64,000 bases of DNA from Podarcis raffonei. Its lineage: Eukaryota > Chordata > Lepidosauria > Squamata > Lacertidae. The translations under genes were made by a program, and so were the position numbers. The number at the start of each line of letters is the position of its first letter. Positions within the stretch are counted from its first letter, which is position 1. Where the stretch lies: the NCBI RefSeq assembly GCF_027172205.1, contig NC_070602.1:58423520-58487519 (forward strand). Direction: 5' to 3'. The notes under the pieces were generated by a model. The model ran no database searches. It saw nothing but the letters and a program-made list of their open reading frames with translations, and was not told where the DNA came from. Positions 32,234 through 43,300 of this stretch are shown here, piece by piece.

Positions 32234-33477
32234 CCACTAGACTATTGGGCAAAGCTTTGAAATCCATTGAGGCAGACCAGTCTTCCACAGCGTTGATAAC
32301 TGATGTCATTTCCAGAAGCACAACTTCAGTTTCACCAATGCAGAGAATGAGGTAATAGCTGCTAAGATTGTCTATATGCATTACAATTTAAAAAATAAAA
32401 AAAAGTGGTGGGGGGAGGCGGGAGAGAAAGTCCCATTAAGGCTTTGTGTATCTTTGAACACATTTTGTCCACCTTACTGCTGCCTGTTTGCTCAATGCCC
32501 CATTGTGGCTGGCTCTTGCCATACTCCATTGCCCCTGGCCGACATATTCCAGCGCACTCTCATCTGAAGGAAGACGTTTTTGATCAGGGCAAGGCGTGAA
32601 CAACGGCAGGCAACAAAGAAGCACAGAGATCAAATAGGGCAGTAGCATGAAAGGGAGGAAGAAAGAGAGTTTGTGTGTCCATCGACTCGGATTGTCAGCC
32701 TGTGCCTCAATGTGCCTGCGCATTTCGTAGGTGGCGCGGCCTCCTGAGGCCTAGCTGGTGAAGAGTCTCCCAGAGACACTCGCTGGCCACTGGGCCCCCC
32801 AATACTGGTCTGCATTCCAGCTGGTTCTCCTCTCTCCCAGCCACACACACACCCCTCCGACATAGAGAATCAGCCAGACGTGAACGTGAGAAAGCTTGGG
32901 CAGTCGAGTCTCTTCCACTGATTGCTGCTGCTTGTTGGCTTCTGATATGATAATCATCAAAAGAGGCGTGTGCGATGAGGGGCCTGCGAGGAGGCGCAAG
33001 CCGAGGAACGGGCCCATTTGTTTTCACTGACCTAGTTACATACAAATACGGGGCGGAGGGGAATCCGTCCAACAATATACTTAACGAAAGGTTGATCTAT
33101 TTATCCCGCTCGCCCCAATGAGGCAGATCAAAGGGTGGTGGGACAATGCGCTCCTTCAGTCTCGGAGTTTACAAATTGTGCCAATTTAGCATCCATTCAG
33201 CGGAGTGAATCATCAATATAAGTTAACTCAAAATATTGTCACTGAAGATAAATGCCTGTTTGTGCGAAGACGGACGGTATACCCCGTCGATACACTGTAT
33301 GTCTGCATGTGATGAATAGTTAGATGGAGCAAAGATTAGACCTGTAAGCTCAAAGCTCTAGAATAATTTATGGCTTTTATGAACTATACTCATTCTGCTC
33401 ATCAAGCTCCCAAGTCCTTTTCCACACATTTTGATGGAGATGCCAAAATATTGTTGCACATCAATCTCTGAGAAATT
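32234..33477. other. Intergenic stretch, partly GC-rich, unassigned
   Basis: About 32640-33130 is richer in GC and CpG than its surroundings and free of recognised repeats. It encodes no supported protein: the overlapping frames show no domain. It may be regulatory or conserved DNA upstream of FGF4, but that is inference. Confidence 0.3.
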
Positions 33478-33755
33478 GAGGTTCCAGAGGTTCCAGGCAT
33501 TTACCCAGGGTTCAATTTCCTTGGAATGAGGGACCGCAGAGACTGTGATGTCTTTATGATATATGGTTTCTTTATACATATATACAATCTGAGTGTACAA
33601 TGGAGGGGCTCACAGCATTAACACCCCAAGAAGGTCTTGCTTCCCTCAGAGCCACAACCTTGGATTTAAGCAGAAATCAGCCATGGCTCTCACTCTCTGG
33701 CTTCTGACAGCAGCCTGCTTCTAAGCCCAGCTTTCTCACACATACATTCCTCTTT
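33478..33755 (-). mobile_element. LTR-like repeat (candidate solo LTR), copy 2
   Basis: The reverse complement of this stretch matches 18.84-19.19 kb: 'gaccttcttggggtgttaa', 'aaaccatatatcataa' and 'cacagtctc', then 'cctcattcca'. Copies in opposite orientations 14 kb apart show a dispersed family. Outer ends are not defined and no internal region is present. I treat it as a fossil. Confidence 0.45.
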
Positions 33756-33899
33756 GGTTTGGTCCTTCTACCAGGTCCTACTACCAGACCTGCATTTAAA
33801 GCCATCGCCAAGGAGCTGGCTTGGCTACTTCAACAATGGAATCCCTCAAGCACCTCACTGCTTTGTGAAGGGAAAGAAGGACTTCTGTGCTCGGCTCCT

Positions 33900-34405
33900 T
33901 CTTGCAGGTGATGCCATAGCAGGGGCAGCACCAGATATTGGCAGGACAGGGATTCTCCAGAGCCCCAAGACAGCCAAAGAGAGAATAACACAAACATTTG
34001 ACAGTTTGCGCAGAGGATCCAGGAAGATTGAATGCAACCAAAGAGACTTCTCAGTTTCCATGTCCCACCTCTTTCAGCTTAGGAAGGGCCACTGAGAGTG
34101 TCATGACAGTGACTGAGCCTCTGAAATTCCCTGCCCAGATAAACTTGCCTTGCCATTTCCTCCATGGCCTCTGTCGAAGTAGTGCGAAGACCTTTCTCTT
34201 CAGGAAGGTTTTTTGGTCCTTAGAAACTGGATGGAGCCACCTGACTTTTCATAGTTGACTCCCTGACTGCCCTGTCATATCTCCAGTGGTTAACTTTGTA
34301 TAGTGGGCTGCTGACAGTTTCTGCTTTTGCTTATTGTATTTTATACTGTCCTGGTTGTTAGCCACCTTGTACTTTTCAAAGGAAAGAAGTGCTATAATTA
34401 ATGAG
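33900..34405 (+). mobile_element. Possible old LINE 3' end
   Basis: The stretch 'gaagacctttctcttcaggaagg' resembles the KTFLFRKA end of LINE ORF2 proteins, and 'ttgttagccaccttgtacttttcaaaggaaagaagtgctataatt' resembles a CR1/L2 3' tail. The rest is decayed. Confidence 0.4.
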
Positions 34406-34600
34406 CTTCCTGAAGCTCTGTGTGTATTCAAGTCTCCCAGTCTGATATTCAACATGGCACTTACATCAGTCAAACAATATAAAACCTCAGGCCTGGTCTT
34501 TACTAGAAGTCTGGTCTACTGTGTTTGCCTGATCAACATTCGGCACTTCTAGGGATATAGGAAGCTGCCTTATGCTGAGTCATTCCAATATATTGCCAGT

Positions 34601-34690
34601 ACATGCTCCTCAAATGTTACTGGACTACAACTTCCATCATCCCCAGCCAGGATGAGATGCTGGGAGATGTAGTGCAACAACATCTGAGGC
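34601..34690. mobile_element. hAT-like palindromic MITE fragment
   Basis: 'ttactggactacaacttccatcatccccagcc' pairs with 'ctgggagatgtagtgcaacaacatctgagg', the inner part of the MITE at 19.2 kb. Ends are missing. Confidence 0.6.
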
Positions 34691-34742
34691 CCCAAAGTTG
34701 AAGAATAGTGGTCTGTGCTGACTGGCAACACCTCTCCAGGGT

Positions 34743-34803
34743 TTCATAGAATCATAGGATGGTAGAGTTGGAAGGGACCACAGAGGTTATCTAGTCCAAC
34801 ATA
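34743..34803 (-). mobile_element. CR1 3' end or CR1-tailed SINE fragment
   Basis: 'tttcatagaatcataggatggtagagttggaagggacc', then 'ttatctagtccaac' is the reverse complement of the CR1-type tail. Confidence 0.65.
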
Positions 34804-34904
34804 GCCAGTCAGATTATGGGAGTTGGAGTCCAGAGAACATCACGGGTTGACCATACTTGGTCTCTTCCCACACCCTTGGGGAATTATGGGGGTTATGCAC
34901 GATG

Positions 34905-35610
34905 TGTGTGTGTGCGTGTTTATTACATTTTATATCTGACACCCCCCCTCAAAGGAGCTCAAGCAGGGTTTTCCCCTCCTCAATTTATCCTCACAACAAC
35001 CCTGTGAGGCTACATTTGAAGGTGACCCGGAAGCTACAACTAATCCAGAACACGGCAGCTAGACTGGTGACCAGGAGTGGCCACCGGGACCATATAACAC
35101 TGGTCCTAAAGGATCTTCATTGGCTCCCAGTGCATTTCCAAGCACAATTCAAAGTGTTGGTGCTGACCTTTAAAGCCCTAAACGGCCTTGGCCCAGTATA
35201 CCTGAAGGAGCGTATCCACCCCCATCATTCAACCCAGACACTGAGGTCCTCCTCCAAGGGTCTTCTTCTGGTTCCCTCACTGCAAAAGAGATGTTACAGG
35301 GAACCAGGCAGAGGGCCTTCTCGGTGGTGGCACCCACCCTGTGGAATGCCCTCCCTTCAGATGTCAAGGAAATAAGCAACTATCTGACTTTACAAGACAT
35401 CTGAAGGCAGTCCTGTATCGGGAAGTTTTAAATGTTTGATGTTTTATTATGTTCTGATATACAGTATGCTGTGAGCCCCCCAAATTATAAAATGATGATG
35501 ATGATGTAGATTAGATTGAGAGATAGTGACTAGTCCAATGTCACCCAGTGAGCTTTATGGCTGAGTGGTCTCCCAGGTCATAGTCCAACACTCTGTTACA
35601 CCACAAAGGT
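34905..35610 (-). mobile_element. tRNA-derived SINE split by a LINE 3' end
   Basis: The left half 34905-35003 ('caaaggagctcaagcaggg', 'tcctcacaacaaccctgtgaggc') and right half 35507-35610 ('tagattgagagatagtgactag', 'gtcacccagtgagctttatggctgagtgg', 'tagtccaacactctgttacacc') are the two parts of a SINE whose fuller copy lies at 36.16-36.36 kb. The tRNA-like head is at the right end. The LINE at 35004-35506 lies between them. Confidence 0.7.
35004..35506 (+). mobile_element. L2/CR1-clade LINE, 3' end
   Basis: The + strand encodes LQLIQNTAARLVTRSGHRDHITLVLKDLHWLPVHFQAQFKVLVLTFKALNG-type sequence, here in frame from about 35020, then the LRSSSKGLLLVPSL and [20 protein letters not shown] blocks in another frame. 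So at least one frameshift lies near 35290. It ends in (ATG)n. It is the longest copy of this family's end in the window. Confidence 0.82.
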
Positions 35611-36107
35611 GTAACACACATGATAGTATGTTCATATAATGGGGAGCTGCAATTTTATAGTTTTCCTGTTTTACAAGGACACTATCAATACTAGCAGTAT
35701 ACAAATATGTACTCACAAAATTCTGTAACGTACTGAAGCCCCTTTTAAATTTGCCTTTCCCAAAGCTAATTCATATTATGAATTCACATTATGAAGGATT
35801 TGATCAGGGTTCTGCACATCATAAAAATGCATGCTCAACTCCACATGGACCCAAACCCCACATCCACCCAAACCCTAGCCCTTTAGCTCTGACCAAGACT
35901 TATTTTCAACCAGGGCTCACTCAAAGGCTTTGGCCAAAGCCAGTCTGCCCTTGAAAGTCACAAGGGCAGGAAACAATAACCACAGCCATCTCCTTTTGCT
36001 CATCCCAAGGACTGGGTGCCTCTCCACATTTGGAGATGGCATCAACCTCAGGGCCAATAAAACCACTGACAGACCTGTTGTCATATTCATATATATATCT
36101 GTGTGTG
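35611..36107. other. Intergenic stretch, nothing recognised
   Basis: No supported gene or repeat end. Confidence 0.35.
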
Positions 36108-36109
<2 letters not shown>

Positions 36110-36156
<47 letters not shown>

Positions 36157-36157
36157 T
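36110..36157. repeat. (TC)n(AC)n microsatellite
   Basis: About 15 TC units followed by 8 AC units, at the tail end of the SINE on the - strand. Confidence 0.95.
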
Positions 36158-36365
36158 GCATTTGTATCCCACCTTTTTCTCCAAGGAGCTCAAAGTGGCA
36201 CACATGGCTCTCTGCTTCTTCATTTAACCCCCACAACAGTTTAGGCTGAGAGGCAGCAACTGGCCCAAGGTAACCCAGTCAACTTCATGGTCAAGTGGGG
36301 ATTGGAACCCTGGTCTACCCAGGTCCTAGTCTGATGCTCTAACCACTAGACCACACTGGCTCTTT
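36158..36365 (-). mobile_element. tRNA-derived SINE
   Basis: Read on the - strand it begins 'agccagtgtggtctagtggttagagcatcagac', a tRNA-like A box, then a B box 'gggttccaatccccac', then 'ccatgaagttgactgggttacc' and a tail 'gctccttggagaaaaaggtgggatacaaatg'. The head lies at about 36363. It is close to full length and ends in the TC/AC microsatellite. Confidence 0.75.
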
Positions 36366-36397
36366 AGAAACAGCAGCCCATGTCAGTGGCCATGGTC

Positions 36398-36412
36398 CAT
36401 TCTTATGCTAAT
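36398..36412 (+). promoter_or_regulatory. Possible SOX-OCT composite site
   Basis: CATTCTTATGCTAAT joins a SOX-like CATTCTT (one base off CATTGTT) to ATGCTAAT, the octamer variant known from the mammalian Fgf4 enhancer, in the SOX-then-OCT order without spacer. It lies 3.6 kb upstream of the FGF4 start codon, not downstream as in mammals. It could be chance. Confidence 0.25.
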
Positions 36413-36429
36413 GGATCCCCACTTAAAAC

Positions 36430-37494
36430 AGCTGATTACATGGGCACCACTTTAAACGGGGAGTTAAAGGGGAATGAAGGAGAACCAAACCATCTTTACC
36501 TCTTAATATTTAGAATTTCAAAACAGCAGACATATTTTTTCTTTTTAAAAAAACCATACAAAGAATAAGAACAAATAAAATTCATCACAGCAACAGAAAT
36601 ATATTGATATATTTTAAATATATGTGCACCATTTTGTGCATGGACATTATTTGTATATTCATTTCAGGTTTTTATAGACTGAGTAATATTTGGAGCGGTG
36701 TACACAAAACCGCTTTTAAAAAACCTCTATAAAGAATACCAACAAAATTCATAGCAGAAACAGAAATAATCTGCATTGGGAGATTTAAATTTTTTAACTC
36801 CAGTAATTTTGGGTATGGGCATATTTTGGAGAGTATTACTAATCACCGGTCCTGAATGATGAAGAAAAACAACGTAAATCTGAGGCTGAGCCTCATAGCA
36901 GTCAGGCTGAGCTAGGGGTGGGAGGCGGGTCGCTTTGTGCTGGGATTTAGCGAAGGTCGGCGATTTTCGCACCTAGGTGAGCTGTCATCTGGCCCTGGGC
37001 AATTTGCTTTCTCCTCTCGCATCTGTGCTGGACCAGCGGGGAACCTCGCTGGCGTGAAAGGGAGGAAAGCCTGCGGGAAGCGAGAAAGGCCTGACTCACT
37101 CACTCACACCACGCAGCGCAGCGGCCTGTCGTCTGCTGTCCATTCATTCGTTCGCTCATTCATTCAGAATCGCAGAGAACACTTCTGACTCTCCCACCTG
37201 TTGCTTCTGAAGGACGAGTCTGGGCTCCCTCCCGAACCACCCTAAGATTACCTGGGAGCAAAAATACCCATTGCTTAATTAGTATAAAACGATCGATTAT
37301 TATTATTATTACATTGCAACAGTTTGCTTGAATGGTGTTGAGGCAGACAAATAAAAAATTGAATTTCTCTGAATTTACTCGTCGAAGGTGGCATGCCTCT
37401 GAATGCCAGTTGCGGGGGAATTACCAGAGGGGAGACACTTCTTGAACTCAACTCCTGCTTACGGGCTTCCCACGCGCATCTGGGGGCTAGATGG
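36430..37494. other. Intergenic stretch, nothing recognised
   Basis: Sequence from about 36900 to 37220 is GC-rich and not obviously repetitive. No supported gene. Confidence 0.3.
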
Positions 37495-37502
37495 GCCACT
37501 GG

Positions 37503-37625
37503 CACGGGCATAGCCACGGGGTGGCAGGGGGGCAGCTGCTCCCCTCCATCAAGTAAAACAATAGAAATACTCAACTAACTGACCAATCACGTCAGTTCTG
37601 CCCCCCAGTCCTGGCTATGCCCATG
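37503..37625. mobile_element. hAT-like MITE
   Basis: The left end CACGGGCATAGCCA and right end TGGCTATGCCCATG are inverted repeats around 123 bp. Flanking 8-mers gccactgg and gcccccgg match at 6 of 8. A related piece is at 60.15 kb. Confidence 0.7.
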
Positions 37626-37633
37626 GCCCCCGG

Positions 37634-39500
37634 GGTCGTTTTATGTACTGTACTCACGAATATGCACGACCAAGGAGGCTCCACTGAGTTCAGCTGGGCT
37701 TACTCCCAGGCCAGGTAAAAGTGGCCTCAGGATTGCAGCATCATTGAGTGCATTGTGGGCGGGGGGGACGTACCTGCCTAGTAAACACGCCTAGGATTGC
37801 TCTAGGTACGCTGCGTTGTAGCCATCCCTTGAAACCTAAACACCTCCCCCCCCCCATGAAAGAAAGAGCTCATACGCCTCTTGTTTCCAGTGGGACGTTA
37901 ATGCCCTTTAGAATAAAATCCCATTGACGGTGTAGATGACGCGCGAAATAATTGGTAGAGGTTAGAATGTTCGCGCACTTGGCACTTACAGCAGCCCTGT
38001 AAGGTAGGCCGGCATTCTGACGTCCACGCGGCTCGCATCCAAGCCACCACACCCGTTGCAGGCTGAGGCTGGGATGCGCACTGGTGCGGTCCACAGCTCA
38101 CTCTCTTAGCTGTACATCTACTGAATCATTTACCTCTCCAACCCTTGTCTTGCTTCAGAAAGTCCAGGGCGGTAACTTCTACAGAGGGGGAAGGCTCGTG
38201 TATTTGTTCATTTATTAACATCATAATATAATAGGATCACAACACAGGAAAGGCAGCCTAGTCCAAACTCTTAATCACTACTCAATGTATGATCGCACGG
38301 GAGTATCGGCTTGCCCACCAGAAACCAAAGGAGGTTCCTCCGGCAATGATGCTGATGGTGTTATTGCGTCATTTTTCGAATATGCTCGAGCTCCGGTTTT
38401 GGTAGATTTTAGAATTTAGAAGCGCGTAAATGGAAATATAGTAATAAAAGAATAATTTCTCCAAATATACGTTCCTCTTCTTCTCAGCGCCTTGAGCGTC
38501 CTTCCTTGGAAGTAAAAACCCTCTGAAATTAACAGGGATTCCCTTCCAAGGAAAACGTCTTTGGGCTGGTGCTGCCAGAATAGCATATATATCTATATTC
38601 TATATATACATATAGGCAGAAAAATGACTCCAAGGAGCATATATGTAACCAGAGAACAGCTCCTCCATTGGGCTGTCAGCCTGACACTTGAAGAAGCGTC
38701 TGTGTAACCTAAAACGACCAGATACCAAAAGTATCTTTAAGATACCATTCCAATGTATCCGGGTGATCGCTCGAGAATTTGCCTCCTTGCTCTTCCAAGC
38801 TGCTAGAGCGCATTTTTGGGTCCTTAGAGTGCAAGTTTAACCCAAAGTCTGGCCTTCCTCCGCCCCGTTCCCCGCTCTCGGTTTCCCCCAGTTTAAAAGG
38901 TCCCGTTCAGATTCTCGTTTTGTCTCCACTGAGCCCTTTAATACCTTCTCTTTTGTGCGCAGTTTCCCTTACTAACTTTTCTCAAGTTCGGTTTTCTCAG
39001 TGCTTCCAACCTCTCCTTTCTTGCAACAACTGTTCTGGCCTTTCATGGAGAGTTTTGTTTTGTTTTCTTGGTGGTTGTTGTGTGTTTTTTTGCACACTCT
39101 AAAGCAATGTTACTTGGAAACAGCCGAAGCTTAAATTCCACAGACTTCCACAAAGTATGACATTGTTGGAAGGGAGACGGAGGCAGGCGTCTTGGGCATT
39201 CTTCTGCGCCTTTGGGGACTCGGACGCGCTTGGCGCGCGCTTGGCAACCAGAAAAGGGAACCGCGGCGGAAAGTGCCCTGTTAACTCTTCTTTCAAAGGG
39301 TGTGTGTGGTGGAATCCACTCTTTTTATTAAAAGTGGACTTTTTCTTTTTCTTTTAATACTCTCTGCCCTTCTTCCTCTGCCCAGCTCCGCTTGGAAGTG
39401 GCGGATGATGATCATCTCGGGGTGATCACTTCGCGTTCCGCTCAACTCAGCTGCTGCCTCCAGCACTCGGTGGTGATGTAATAGGTGCAAGCGAGGCACA
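37634..39500. other. FGF4 upstream flank, unassigned
   Basis: A short foldback-repeat fragment lies at about 37670-37745 ('gagttcagctgggcttactcccagg'). The remainder has few recognised repeats, which fits a promoter-proximal region, but I see no defined element other than the TATA-like box beyond its right end. Confidence 0.35.
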
Positions 39501-39506
39501 TGGATC

Positions 39507-39513
39507 TATAAAT
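39507..39513 (+). promoter_or_regulatory. FGF4: Candidate TATA box for FGF4
   Basis: TATAAAT in the context 'ggatctataaatgccgtgg' lies 536 bp before the chosen start codon. If used, transcription would start near 39540 and the 5' leader would contain all three CT tracts. No transcript evidence is available. Confidence 0.4.
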
Positions 39514-39640
39514 GCCGTGGCTTGAGGGGGGTCAAGGGGCTGATGGCTGAGCAGCCGGACCAGAAGATCCCCACTCGACAGGAGCCCTCTGGGACGGAGA
39601 TCAAGTTCAGAAGGAGCTGGGGCTGAGTCGATCTCCCCAA

Positions 39641-39650
<10 letters not shown>

Positions 39651-39675
<25 letters not shown>

Positions 39676-39676
39676 C
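39651..39676. repeat. (TC)n tract 1, FGF4 5' flank or leader
   Basis: About 13 TC units; the first of three CT tracts within 325 bp. Confidence 0.95.
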
Positions 39677-39818
39677 CACCACCACGACGCTTCTGCCGGG
39701 CGCCCCCTCCCCGGGTCTTCCCCCAGCCCCTTCCCAACGTGGCTTGCTCTCCCGTGCAACCTGACCAGAGTGTCTCCAGTTCCTTGGGGGACTGAGCTGC
39801 CTGGGTTCCCTCTTTGGC

Positions 39819-39820
<2 letters not shown>

Positions 39821-39864
<44 letters not shown>
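39821..39864. repeat. (CT)n tract 2, FGF4 5' flank or leader
   Basis: About 22 CT units. Followed by a short C-run at about 39872. Confidence 0.95.
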
Positions 39865-39866
<2 letters not shown>

Positions 39867-39922
39867 GCCCTCCCCCCCCCCACCGCTTTCCTCCTGTGAT
39901 CTCTCCAGTCCGAAGTGGGAAG

Positions 39923-39927
<5 letters not shown>

Positions 39928-39972
<45 letters not shown>
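39928..39972. repeat. (CT)n tract 3, FGF4 5' flank or leader
   Basis: About 22 CT units ending 76 bp before the FGF4 start codon. The GA strand would bind GAGA-type factors in principle; not shown here. Confidence 0.95.
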
Positions 39973-39974
<2 letters not shown>

Positions 39975-40048
39975 CGCGCGGAGAGGGTATATTTTTAGAG
40001 CGATCGCCTCCCTGCTCGGCACCACGTGTGCTGCCCATGTTGCTCGGA

Positions 40049-40370
40049 ATGACTGGCCCCTCTTCGGCCTGCTTGCCAGTCTTGCTCCTGGGACTGCTGT
40101 CGCCTTGGCTGGCCGGGCGCTGCATGCCCGCCTTCGCCCAGCCCCACCAGCAGCCCCAGCACAACGACACCCTGGAGTGGCGCTGGGAGACGCTCTTCTC
40201 GCGCTCCATGGCCAGGATCCCCGGGGAAAGGAGGGAGCCCAACCGCGACGGCGACTATCTGCTGGGCATCAAGAGGCTCAGGCGTCTCTATTGCAACGTC
40301 GGCATTGGCTTCCACATCCAGGTGCTGCCAGACGGCAGGATCAACGGGATCCACAACGAAAACCGGCACA
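40049..40370 (+). CDS. FGF4: FGF4 coding exon 1
   Basis: It codes for the signal peptide, the N-glycosylation site and the first beta strands of the FGF fold (residues 1-107 plus one base). The donor is A|GTAAGT at 40371, phase 1. An in-frame ATG at 40037 would add four residues (MLLG) but has a C at -3. Confidence 0.93.
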
Positions 40371-43300
40371 GTAAGTCGCCACCTGCGCCCACCTGGCCAG
40401 AGACTGTGGCACTCACTCTCCACGGGCGTGGGATCTGGTCACTTTGCAAAGCCCCGCCAGCCCATTCCACAATTGCCTTCTGGGGAGTTTTGACGTTCCT
40501 TTAACGACAGGGTTAAATCTCACCATTTCGGAGCTCACCGGGCAGTTTTCTCCTGGGACCCGCTGGAGGGTGTGGGAATAATGATCATCTGATGTCATCA
40601 GTCCCTTATGTTCCGGTCTGGTCTGGAGCGCATTTTCTTGCATGCAGGGAGGTGGACTAGAGGACCCTTGGGGTCTTCTCCACCAGCTCGACAGTTCTGT
40701 AATTCTACCTAGAATCGCCCGAGCAAAGGTGCTTAGTCAAGCAATGCAAGGAAAAGGAAGGGAAAGAGCGCAGGGTCTCAGCAAAGCGGGCCTGCGCTGC
40801 TTTCGATGCCACCCAGGTGATCAAGTCCCTCAGACCAATAGTATTGACCCAGCCTCCCCAAAAGCAAAAGCAAACAGATTCGGAAGCCAGCAACTTCGGA
40901 GATGCCTCCGTTAAACTGGTGGAACTAAAGGGCGTTTTGTCAGGTTTCTATGGTTAGAAAACACTTCTGCAGGCGGGGGAGAAATATGTCAGGTGTGGCG
41001 ATTTTACTGTGTGTTGCTTCATCGCATTGCGCATATGCATGCATGTGAAGATGATCGCCCCTGTTGATTTGCCATTTTCATGCTGTTTCCCTTATAAATA
41101 AGTTTATTCCTTGGGCATTTTGTGTGTTTGGTCCAAGGGAAATTGCAGTGTGTGAAGAGTCTCTTAATGGGATCTGTTAGGCATTTCTACCTCCATACTC
41201 AATTTTGAAGGGGGAAAATAGTCATATATGGCAGAAGAGTATGATCAAATTATTCCATTTTTAAAGCCATTAGTCCTCATGAATGCATAGGGAAAGTGTT
41301 TAAAATACCTAATGCAAAGTGCCAGCTTGGGAACTATTCATTTTATCTTCTGTATAACAGCCCGATGCCATTCAGATGTTTTGGGTTACAACTGCCATCA
41401 GCCCCAGCCAGCACAGAGTTTGGGGGCGGGGGGGGCAACAGGTTGGGGATGACTTCTCTATCATTTAGGCAGCTATATATTCTGTGGCTGGCTGAGTTAC
41501 TCTTGCTCTAGAGTGGGATACGGGAGGACGGCAATCTAAAATGTAAAAAAACCCAGCATTCTTAAATTCTGGGTTTGTAAGCTTGGTTGCATTAGGTATT
41601 TCAAATGGAGTTCGGTCCCAGAAAATAAACCACTTTGCTCGTCCCCAGCTCTGAGTTCAGGAACTGGTTACACAGAAATAAAAAGTTGCGTCACTCCCAC
41701 TGTGAACAGACTAAACTGTCTTGAAGCAATTGTTGCATGGGCTCCTGGAAATACTACTACTGATCAAAAGGAATCAGGTGTTTTTCACTGTCCCAGCGGG
41801 AAGCCTCCTGGTTTGCAGTGAGACACTGCTCAAATAGCACCCCCCTTCCTTTTGCAAGAGGGTTGCAAATAGTTAATTTGGGATTCCAGATCCCACAGAA
41901 GCTCTGCCAAGAAGTTAGGGCAGTCCACTAGGAAAAGCATCTGTTAGTGACTTAACCTCATGGCCCTGTGGCTCTAATTCTAACTACGGTCCAACTGAAA
42001 CAATAGGACTGGGGAGGAAGGGTTAGAGACAGCAGCATGACAAATGTTTCACATGTCCTGAAACATATTGTTACTTATTTTAACCTGGACGATGTGGGGG
42101 ATCACTGCCAACCATTAAAACATGCACACACACATACACACAAACTCTTTAACCATATCTGGGTGCTTTTGTGGTGCTCTGCTGTCACTTAATGAATGGA
42201 AGGAGTTTAAAGGAGTTCTGTTCACTTAAGGAATGGAATTGCACAGGACTCCTATACACACTTACCTGGGAGAAAATCCATTCATCTCAATGGGACTGAC
42301 TTCTGAGCCTGCATGCATAGAGTTGCCAATGTAGACTGATTATTAGGCAGCAAACCTCATCAGGGTCAATCTACACACATGACAACTGCCACAGAGAACC
42401 ACTTCAAACCAGTCCATGTGCAATGTTTAGCACATGGAAAGTCATTCAGTGTGGCCAACCAGAAGGGGTAGTTTGACCATGTCAACACAGTTCGTTCCTT
42501 TTCAGATATCTGGGCGATCATGGGGAAAATAATAATGTGTGGTGCATGCAGGAGTAGATGTATATGGGGAGAGGAAGACTAAATTGTGTCCCTGAGTAGA
42601 GATTCACCCTACTCTGCTGAAGCATAGTGCCTTGATAAGCGTGTGTGTGTTCAAGGCTGCAAAATGAAGCTTGGCACCCAGAGCGTGATTCCTATTGTCC
42701 AGTATTATTGTGTCATTAGCCTGCATCCTTGCTAGATGCTGCCAGCTTCTAGGAGCTGAGCCTCTATCATGTAACGGTCCTTTGCTTGCATCACCACAAC
42801 TTTTCCAGTAATTTTAATGTAAGTTACTTTGGCTCACTCAGTGAGAAAAGCAATTTCTTCTTATTATTAGAAGATTGATCAGTAAATAGATAGATAGATT
42901 AGATATAGGCAGTGCTTTTTTCTGAGGGGTACTCAACAGTTTGTAGTACCAGCACTTTTTTTAATGGATATATTAAAAGTTTGGTACTTACTGTAACAAC
43001 TTCATGGTGAATGCCAGCACCATTTTTCTAGAAAAAGCACTGGATATATTATTATTATTTATTAAATTTGTAGACAGTCTTAGATGGGACACAGGAGGCA
43101 TTGTGGGTTAAACCACAGAGCCTAGGACTTGCCGATCAGAAGGTCGGCGGTTCGAATCCCTGTGAAGGGGTGAGCTCCCGTTGCTCGGTCCCTGCTCCTG
43201 CCAACCTAGCAGTTTGAAAGTACGTCAAAGTGCAAGTACATAAATAGGTACTGCTCCGGCGGGAAGGTAAACGGCGTTTCTGTGCACTGCTCTGGTTCGC

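Noticed and set aside
39447-40242. Long - strand frames across the CT tracts (repeated Arg-Glu) and the + frame extending upstream of the FGF4 ATG
   Set aside because: The dipeptide runs come from translating CT/GA microsatellites. The upstream extension of the FGF4 frame has no family homology and gives no signal peptide at the start.
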